Assembly: GCA_000320605.2 (NCBI GenBank)
Contig: KB445801.1
Span: forward strand, 565,371-629,370
Direction: 5' to 3'
DNA length: 64,000 nt
DNA from: Gelatoporia subvermispora B
Lineage: Eukaryota > Basidiomycota > Agaricomycetes > Polyporales > Gelatoporiaceae
Position numbers and translations under genes: made by a program. This document shows, piece after piece, positions 56,889-64,000 of the stretch. The notes beneath the pieces are model-generated. The model made no database searches. It worked only from the letters and a program-made list of their open reading frames with translations, and was not told the origin of the DNA. Numbering within the stretch: position 1 is the stretch's first letter; the number at the start of each line of letters is the position of its first letter.

Positions 56889-59800
56889 ATGTCTCGCCAG
56901 CAAGATGACGCCCAGCGCCCTATTCGACAAAGGTCGCAGACAACCCTCAATCCATTCCACTGGAGGCGAGGGAGGGTGGAAGCTGTGCCTTCTCCAGCTG
57001 CAGGACCCGTAGTATCGCCCGCACTGTCCCTGGAGGCACTCATCGAAGCCCTGACCCCGCCGGCGGTTCCCTCGCTCAACTATGCGCGCGCTCTCTCGAC
57101 TGCGCTTTCCGGCAGGGCCCCCATTCCTCACTTGGCTATCCTCAGCCCTGTTGTGGCCTCGCTCTGCTCCTCAGAGTCCCCTGTCTCGCTCCAGGTAGCG
57201 GGGTATGACATCCTCGCATCGTATTGGGAAAACAGCGGTTCTGCAGTCCTCACAACCGCGGATCGGCTATCTTGTCTCTCCCTGTTCCTAGACCCCACTG
57301 TCCCGTGGTCTCAGGAGCTGTGGGAAGCTCGTTTCAAGGCACTCCTTGCGTTGATACATTCTGGAGCCGAGACAACTGGTCTGGAAGGCCAATTACTGAA
57401 GGTCTTGAGGTCATGGATAGAAGGCGCTTTTCAGGGTCTGACACAGGAGCACTCTAGCGTTGACGAACGCCCAGAACGTCAGCGTAGCCTAGAAGCATTG
57501 ACGGCGCTCTTGATTGCCCTAGTCGGCAAGCCGGAGTTTGTATCGCGGCTTTCAGCCGATGATACTGCTGGAGTTCTAGAGCTCTGGGAAGGGCTGCTGC
57601 ACCGAGCATTGTTGGTACCTGCGGAACAAGTCGCATTCATATCGCCGCCAGCATCTCCGTCCTACGATTCGAGGGCGACATCGCCGCAGCGAGTGACTAT
57701 CATTCATCGCCGTCATCAATCGTCGACATCTCTCTCGCAACTCACGCCTGCAAAGCATCCTGCGGATTTGGCAGTTGATGCGTACTTGACTTACCTCTCA
57801 AAACGGCTGAAGGCCCTGGCTCCGACACACCTGAGGACCATCCTACCTCTCTTGTTCCGATCCTTGGCCTTCTATGCTACCCCGCTCCCTCGCCTGTCTC
57901 TTGATCCGCATTCGCCTCACCAAAGCCCTCTCGAGAAGCGTATCACCGAGATGCTGCAAATGCTCGTGACTGGTGCCTATTCGACTTCATGCACTGTGCT
58001 CATGAAACAGTACTTCTACCCCAAGTCCAGCGACACTCGAGTCGCTATACAGACAACGATGGGCGCGGTGCGGACGTTACGTGAGTCAACCCGGCGGGTT
58101 CTCGTCAACCGGTTGGCACGCTCCTACATCTCCCGCTCGAGCTCCATGACATACACGCCGTCTGGCGCCCCGACGCACCTCAACCTCGAGCGAGGCCTCA
58201 TGGAACGCGCTTGGTCGAAAGACGAGTCAGCATCATGGGACCTCATTCGCTTTCGGCGTGTTCTTTGCTCCGCGATCAAGGCTTGGGTGGACAGAGATAT
58301 TGATTTACACCCAAATGCAGTGGGCTCTCCGAAGGAGGTTGTCCTGTATGAGGTTGCTGCTATTCTGAAGGATTTGGTACAGGCTTACGACGAAGGAGGC
58401 GATGCAGAGGAGATTGATGATGAGGAGATTATTGCTGCAGGAGACATATTGCAAGAATTGGTTGACTACGTCCGATCTCTAAAGTATGTACCTTTGTCAC
58501 TTCACCCTCGCGTTAGCCAACCAGTTGTTTGTAAAGGAACCACGACGGAGGTCGGCTGCCAATCTCTCTGTCCGCGACAGATACGTCTTCGCCGCTGCTC
58601 AGTGCGATCTCTACGCTGCTCTCCCAGGACCTGCGAACAACGCCTCTGTACCCTGTCCTTCCTTCAGTCATTCTCTCGATCGCCGAGCATCTTGCCGACT
58701 CGGACACTGACGAGTTGCTCAAGGTAATGCATATACGGCAATATCTTACTCCCACGTCTCCGTTGTGGTTGGAGTACTGGGGCAAGATTCTCGCAATGCC
58801 CGGATTGTTCACGTCAATTCGACCCCTTACTCGTCAGCGTGCAATGAAGGAGCTTCAAGCAGTCTGGGAGTTTGTGAATGACATCCCCGGATACCGACGG
58901 CCCTTGGCTGAAATCGTGTACACGTTTTGGAAGCAGCATGTGTCTACAGATGAGGCGGAGGACATGGTGGTAACCGTCGTCTGGCGTGTGCTTGGTGATG
59001 AAGTTGTTCTTCGAACTGCTGAAGCTCAAGCGCACTACGGCGATGGAGAGGAGCACAGACAGGAAGAGCTCCAGGATGATGTCCTCTCTTTCCTAATCGA
59101 CGCCGCCCAACAGAAGCGAGAAGACGACGACGACACGATATCCGTTCGGACGTTTGATACGCAGTCTCCGTCACCTCCGTCTCAGCTGCCAAGTAGTGTA
59201 TCCTCCCCCATGACTCCCCGCGGTGGAACCGAGCTGCTGCTGGGCGGTAGTAGCAAGGAGCGAGAGTCGACTATCCCCTCGGTCATGTCCCTTCTCTCGT
59301 CCTTCACCTCGGCCACTTCCTCTCGTTCCCAGTCACAACCTCGTCAAGCTTCGGAACAGTCAGCCCCTGTAGACTCGCCGGTGCCACAGGTGCCCCCTAC
59401 GTCTTCGCTTCCGCACACAGTCGGTGCTGTTGTATCCTTGGTCACCATCTTCAGTCAGTTATCCTTCACACCACTCATTCTGCACCAGCAAAACGTCGAT
59501 CTCGCCGTTCGCGTATTCCGCATCCTCGTCGACCTCCTCGGTACAGCAGGCTGCGTCAGGGCAAAGTTGACATGTCTGCAGTTCCTCATGCGGTTACGGG
59601 TTGACCGAGACCATAGACTGTACTACACGAATGCGGATCACGACAAGGACGGTCACATTCACTCTCTGGCTTCTCTCATTAACCGCGTGGGTGATGCATC
59701 CGGCGGAAATCATGCAGGAGATGCAGACCATGTCAGACTGCGTGCACGTCCTCAGGAGCGTGTTGACCGGAGCAGACGGCCCTCACGAGGACGGGGCGGT

Positions 59801-62256
59801 CAACCTCGAGCGGATCCTAGCAGGAGTCGATCTAGGGCACCTAGGATCATCCCAGTACCTCCCATCGTCCTCAAAGCTCGCGATCCCATCTGGTCCCTCC
59901 CTGAAAACCTGCCGTTTACAGTAGAAGATGCAGATACTCCCAGCGAAGGCCTCACGTCCTACGACCCTGCGGATCCCGACAAGCGTCTGGTTCTTCCATT
60001 CTCGAAGTACCTCGGCAAGCTGATCGAGATCATTCAGACGGAGAAGGAGTGGGAGATCCTATCTTACGTGCTTGTTCATCTGCCCACGCAACTGGCTAAC
60101 AAGCATATTCTCTGCGGGCCGCGATCGGGCGTAGCCGTTGCTGAGCTCCTTGGGGTCTTATGCTCGGGTATCTCCGAAGGCAAGCTCGCTGCCCATGTAG
60201 AGCGTTGGCCTGAAGGAATCATCTCTCGGGATGCTCATGGGTTGGCTTACCACACGCTGACAGTGCTCATAAGCTACAAACCGTGCTTCAAGGATGTACA
60301 GCAACATCATCATTTGGTCGAAGTCTTCTTGATGGGCCTCAGCGGACAGCCTTCGACAATCAAGTGTTGTCTCAATGCTCTCGCGCTATCCGCCTTCGAG
60401 CTGCAGCCCTCTATGACCAGGTACCTTTCAAGGATTCTAGAGAAGCTCTCTCAAATTATGACGAACCCTGTCATGGCCATCGACATCATAGACTTCCTCG
60501 CCATCGTTGGCTCCATCCCCGCATTGCACGCCAACTTCACGGAGGCTGATTACAAGATGGTCTTTGGTGTGGCATTGCAATATTTGCACCATCACAACCA
60601 CCCAGACCCCTCCTTGACGATTTCATGGACTCTCTCGCAGCACATGCAGATCATGTCGTATTATGTCGTCTACATCTGGTTCCTGGCGGTCAAATTCCCC
60701 GACAGACCACGACACGTGAAATTCATCACACGACAGCTTCTCTTGGCCAACAAGAGTACAGACGAAGTCGACGAACCTGCCGAGGTCTGTTTCGACTGGC
60801 TTGCTCGGTACACCTATGCAAGCGCCGATCCGCGACCAGCGAGCTCCATGTTGAACGATATCGTCACGAACCCCGCCGTGCAACAGCCGCAAGAGGCCGC
60901 CACGTCTGAAAAGACTTGGATAGTGGGCCATTCGGTCGTCACCATCCGCACGCTCGCTCGTCGTGGCTGGATCGAAGTGCTGTCTCGTCGCGCCTCTGGC
61001 CTCACGAAGTTTCTTTGTCGGGCTGAGAACGTCCCGATGATACCTCTGGGAGACGTCGATCCGGATATGCCGTCTGTCGTGGCTAGCCTCGTCATGGACA
61101 GAGGAGTACATCCCCCGGGGTTCACATCCACCAGGGCTAAGCCCAGGGCGCTTTCGCTGGAAGCCTCGGATGCGGGTCCAATCATAGTACGTTGAGTCGT
61201 CTTGTGAATAAGGAGCCGCACTAATGAGCTTGCAATGTCTAGCATCACCTTCACGAGACGTTGGCACATGCAGATCAGGGTGCTGACGAGTCTCTACGAC
61301 CTGATCCTATCACGGGATATGTGTGGAGCGGTACTGCACCTTCTCAGCGTCGTAAGGAGGTTTCCATAGACCCAGGCTATTTCGCTCTGCAGCTTGCACC
61401 TTATCCCGATAACATTCCCGTCGCGAGAGGTCGGATCGTGACAGATACCAGCAAGTTAGCCAGCTTCACGCGCATGCTCGATAGGACGCCTGTCATCGAC
61501 ACACATAAGATCGGAATCATGTACGTCGCACCTGGACAAGTGGACGAGACGGAGATCCTCCGAAACTCGCACGGGTCCCCCGCATATAGTCGCTTCCTTG
61601 CTGGCCTAGGCAGATTAATCAACTTGCGGGGTCAAGTTGATGTGTACGCTGGGGGCCTCGACCCCGACGAGGGTGACGGGGAGTATGCATACGCATGGTG
61701 GGACGACATTGGGCAGATCCTCTTCCACACGGCAACCCTCATGCCCTCCAACATCGACGAGCGGTGCACGAACAAGAAACGACACATCGGCAACGACTTC
61801 GTCCGTATCATCTGGAATGATTCGGGCACGGCCTACAAATTCGATACCCTTGCAACTCAGTTCCAATTCGTCAACATCGTCATCGAACCCCATTCCCGTG
61901 GTGCCATCGCTGCTTTCTCGAACAACGTACACGAGAGCGAATATTTCAAGGTTGTTGTGCAGCGCGCACCGGGAATGACGGAGTTCCTGCCCATCGGTGA
62001 TTTCAAGCTTATTTCGGCTCAAAATCTCCCTCCGCTTGTCCGGCAATTATGTCTTTTAGCAGATTGGTTTGTATCGATTTTCCAGCACACGCAAAAGGAC
62101 ACTATCCAGGAGGAGATGATCACGAACTGGCGTTCTCGACTCCAACACATCAAAAGGTTCCGCGCCCAGATGGGGCAGCCCGAGATGCCGCCCGAGCCTA
62201 CAGAGGAGGGTGTCACAGGACAGCAATATCACCGAGATTTCACTACAGCATATTAG
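56889..62256 (+). CDS. TSC2: Tuberin (TSC2), Rap/Ran-GAP domain Rheb GTPase-activating protein
   Basis: Catalytic subunit of the TSC complex, which turns off Rheb and so restrains TOR signalling on vacuole/endosome membranes. Three exons fit: 56889-58483, 58537-61186 and 61243-62256, giving 1752 residues, near the human length. It starts MSRQQDDAQRPIRQRS. The N-terminal alpha-solenoid reads LNYARALSTALSGRAPIP and VAGYDILASYWENSGSAV. The middle has QFLMRLRVDRDHRLYY and PIWSLPENLPFTVED, both typical of tuberin. The GAP domain shows THKIGIMYVAPGQVDETEIL, GLDPDEGDGEYAYAWWDD and KKRHIGNDFVRIIWNDSG. The last contains the Asn of the catalytic 'asparagine thumb'. It ends QQYHRDFTTAY. An extra intron starting at GTAATG (58724) is possible because that stretch is also open. 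Confidence 0.93.
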
Positions 62257-62419
62257 GATTGTACACTAAAGTTCCGAACAGACATGCCTCCACGTTATAT
62301 CTGCTAATCTTCCCGTCTGTCCCCTCTCCACCGTTGTAGCCACCAGCATACCACCATGTCATCCAAACACCTTTTATATGCAAGAGTACTGTACGCCTAG
62401 GCATACTGGAATGCTGAGA

Positions 62420-64000
62420 TCAAGTTAAATCGATTACATCGTTTGGGTTGTAATTTAGGACTTGTCGTCGGGTGCCTGCGCTCTTTGCTGCAGCCGGCCG
62501 TGCTGGGGGTTTCGTTCTTGCTTTCGCGAGTTGCAGTGGCGCCGGCTTGGCCGATGGTGGCGCGTCGGGCTCAGAGTCGCTTGATATCGAGATGATAGAG
62601 ATGTCTGCCTTCTTCGGCGCGGCCGTTCGTTTGACTTGAGGTTTGAGCATGCCAGGGCGAGCTCGCATGGGCGAAGGCGAGACAGCGCGGTGAGTGTCGA
62701 GCTCTCTTGCTGGTGTGGCTGTTCGTGGTGACCGTGGTGAAGCATACTTCGACTTTCGTGGCGACTTCTGGAGCGGGACTTCATTGCTGTGATCCGAGTC
62801 AGATATACGTTGTCGTCTTCGTGCGGGAGGTGATTTCGACTTCTTGCGCGGAGGCGTTATCGTACCGAACGGATCATCTTGGTCAGTATTCAGGCTATCC
62901 GATGTCTTAGTGTCAAATAATAGCGGGAATGGTCGTGGTTCGTAGCAGGCAGCCGATACCACAGGGGCTGCGCGTTCTGGGATGTCGAGAGTGTCAAAGA
63001 AGTCCGCTTCCAATGCAGAAAGAATCGCCGAAGAAGTTCGGTTGAGAGGTGCCGATGGTTTAGATAGTGAGCAGGATGTGGGACCGGAGCTAGCTTTCTT
63101 AGATAGCGTATGCAAGAAGCGTTCATCTAAATCACTGTCCGAGTTTAAATATTCAGAAATCTTGCCCCTGGATCCAGAAACAGCTGCAGCGCGAGCCGTG
63201 TCCGCAAACAGAGCTGAGACCTCCGCAGCACGGGATGCGGCCTTGCCCTTGCCCTTATCCTGCGTGGTGCCGGGCTTTACATGTACAAACGAGTCTGTTA
63301 GGATTTTGGACTTCGCTGGTTCGCCGCTCTTCTTTGGTCGGGGAGCCTTCGGCGACTTCGGTACGGTTGCCTTTGCTGCGCGGACATTCACCGGCTTCGA
63401 CTGTCTTGCTGGAGACACAGTCTCGCTGGTCTTTGCCTTTCGTGTTCCCGTGGTCTTCTTCTTGACAGGGGTTGGCGGTTCGGATTCTGACGACTCCTCT
63501 TCCTCCTCAGCGAGCAGCGAAACAGCTGTAGGTTTTGTCGCCTTCTTCTTAGGCGTCGTGCGAGGCTTCCTTGGGATCTTCTCCCCCGCTGCAGCCGCCC
63601 TCGCGCGCTCCTCCTTCGCAGCCTTCTTCGCGTCCTTCATCGCCTGCACTGCCTCGAACTCTTCCACAAGCTCGGGTTCCACCATCCGCACCATGCACGC
63701 GGGCAGCCATATACGGAGATGGCTCATAGGGTCCGGCGGGGGCTTCTTCTTGCCCTTGCCCTTGCCCTTGCCCTTCTGCCCAGGTCCATCGTCCTCGTCG
63801 TCATATTCATCCATGGAGTCGCTCAGGTCCGCGGGAAGCTCCCTGCGCAGGCCGCGCACGCCCGCCTCGCAGATGCGCACGAGCTGCGCGGGCGCGATCT
63901 CGAGGCGGTACTCAAGCACGCCGTCGGTCGACGCGTGTACCCGAGAGGAGTGGATCTTGACGATCAGCGGTTCTTCCTCTTCGTCGCCGTCTGAATCCGA
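62420..64000 (-). CDS. Yen1/GEN1-type Holliday junction resolvase, C-terminal part (5' end outside window)
   Basis: The coding frame runs open from the window edge to a stop at 62420. The edge segment reads DGDEEEEPLIVKIHSSRV, then VLEYRLEIAPAQLVRICEAG and MSHLRIWLPACMVRMVEPELVEEFE. This fits the chromodomain-like region after the XPG nuclease core of fungal GEN1/Yen1. The nuclease core itself is not in the window, so the call rests on this region alone. The rest is a long basic, disordered tail with many Lys/Ser/Pro and SP/TP sites (TPPRKKSKSP, QKSPRKSKYASP), typical of CDK-regulated Yen1. Near the end are SIISISSDSEPD and, at the very C-terminus, NDVIDLT, both like SUMO-interacting motifs. 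No intron is seen. It is convergent with TSC2. Confidence 0.7.
   Translation of the reverse strand, partial: SDSDGDEEEEPLIVKIHSSRVHASTDGVLEYRLEIAPAQLVRICEAGVRGLRRELPADLSDSMDEYDDEDDGPGQKGKGKGKGKKKPPPDPMSHLRIWLPACMVRMVEPELVEEFEAVQAMKDAKKAAKEERARAAAAGEKIPRKPRTTPKKKATKPTAVSLLAEEEEESSESEPPTPVKKKTTGTRKAKTSETVSPARQSKPVNVRAAKATVPKSPKAPRPKKSGEPAKSKILTDSFVHVKPGTTQDKGKGKAASRAAEVSALFADTARAAAVSGSRGKISEYLNSDSDLDERFLHTLSKKASSGPTSCSLSKPSAPLNRTSSAILSALEADFFDTLDIPERAAPVVSAACYEPRPFPLLFDTKTSDSLNTDQDDPFGTITPPRKKSKSPPARRRQRISDSDHSNEVPLQKSPRKSKYASPRSPRTATPARELDTHRAVSPSPMRARPGMLKPQVKRTAAPKKADISIISISSDSEPDAPPSAKPAPLQLAKARTKPPARPAAAKSAGTRRQVLNYNPNDVIDLT

Noticed and set aside
59601..59924. A 107-codon frame overlapping the middle of TSC2
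   Set aside because: The long TSC2 frame continues through here with LINRV...RDPIWSLPENLPF, which matches the tuberin family. The other frame is a shadow.
1..64000. CRISPR arrays, operons or bacterial ribosome-binding sites
   Set aside because: No regularly spaced direct repeats apart from the 21-bp minisatellite, and intron-rich genes show a eukaryotic genome.

Overview
The window looks like a chromosome segment from a filamentous basidiomycete of the Agaricomycetes type, probably polypore-like. Genes are dense and on both strands. They are cut by many introns of about 45-65 bases with GTRNGT donors and CAG/TAG acceptors. The protein set (TSC2, a Tps3/Tsl1-type trehalose subunit, Lsb5-like VHS-GAT, and the 'GDVGF' and Crinkler-like families) fits that group. 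All assignments come from reading translated exons by eye. No database search was possible.

Layout of the conserved genes: a SET-domain lysine methyltransferase cut by the left edge (minus, 1-1116); homogentisate 1,2-dioxygenase (plus, about 2670-4932); a Tps3/Tsl1-type trehalose complex subunit (minus, 5203-8777); importin beta-1/Kap95 (minus, 19378-22720) divergent from LSM7 (plus, 23153-23744); the SAC phosphatase FIG4 (minus, 24355-27909) divergent from a HEATR5/Laa1 protein (plus, 28138-35130); a two-RRM hnRNP (minus, 35286-37400) divergent from a GH3 beta-N-acetylglucosaminidase (plus, 37994-40131); a VHS-GAT protein (plus, 41289-44251); an unknown nuclear-looking protein (plus, 44567-45897); the Rheb-GAP tuberin/TSC2 (plus, 56889-62256); and the C-terminal part of a Yen1/GEN1 resolvase cut by the right edge (minus, 62420-64000).

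Two accessory islands interrupt this conserved set. The first (about 8.8-19.3 kb) holds a 21-bp minisatellite, a 1.3-kb DNA-transposon-like element with 31-bp terminal inverted repeats and a 7-bp target duplication, and a tandem duplication. Each copy of the duplication pairs a lineage-specific 'GDVGF' gene with a divergent VHS-GAT gene. The VHS-GAT parts resemble the intact gene at 41.3-44.3 kb, and one copy carries a stop codon. The second island (about 46-56.8 kb) is gene-poor. It holds a long imperfect hairpin, two small unknown genes and a large Crinkler-like P-loop NTPase joined to a restriction-endonuclease-like domain and a basic tail, with a candidate frameshift.

FIG4, HEATR5/Laa1, the VHS-GAT protein and TSC2 all act on endosome/vacuole trafficking or signalling. 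This may be chance proximity. The strongest unusual points are the Crinkler-like NTPase-nuclease gene, the GDVGF + VHS-GAT tandem array, the new inverted-repeat element, and the trehalose subunit that appears to have lost key residues in both its synthase and phosphatase halves.
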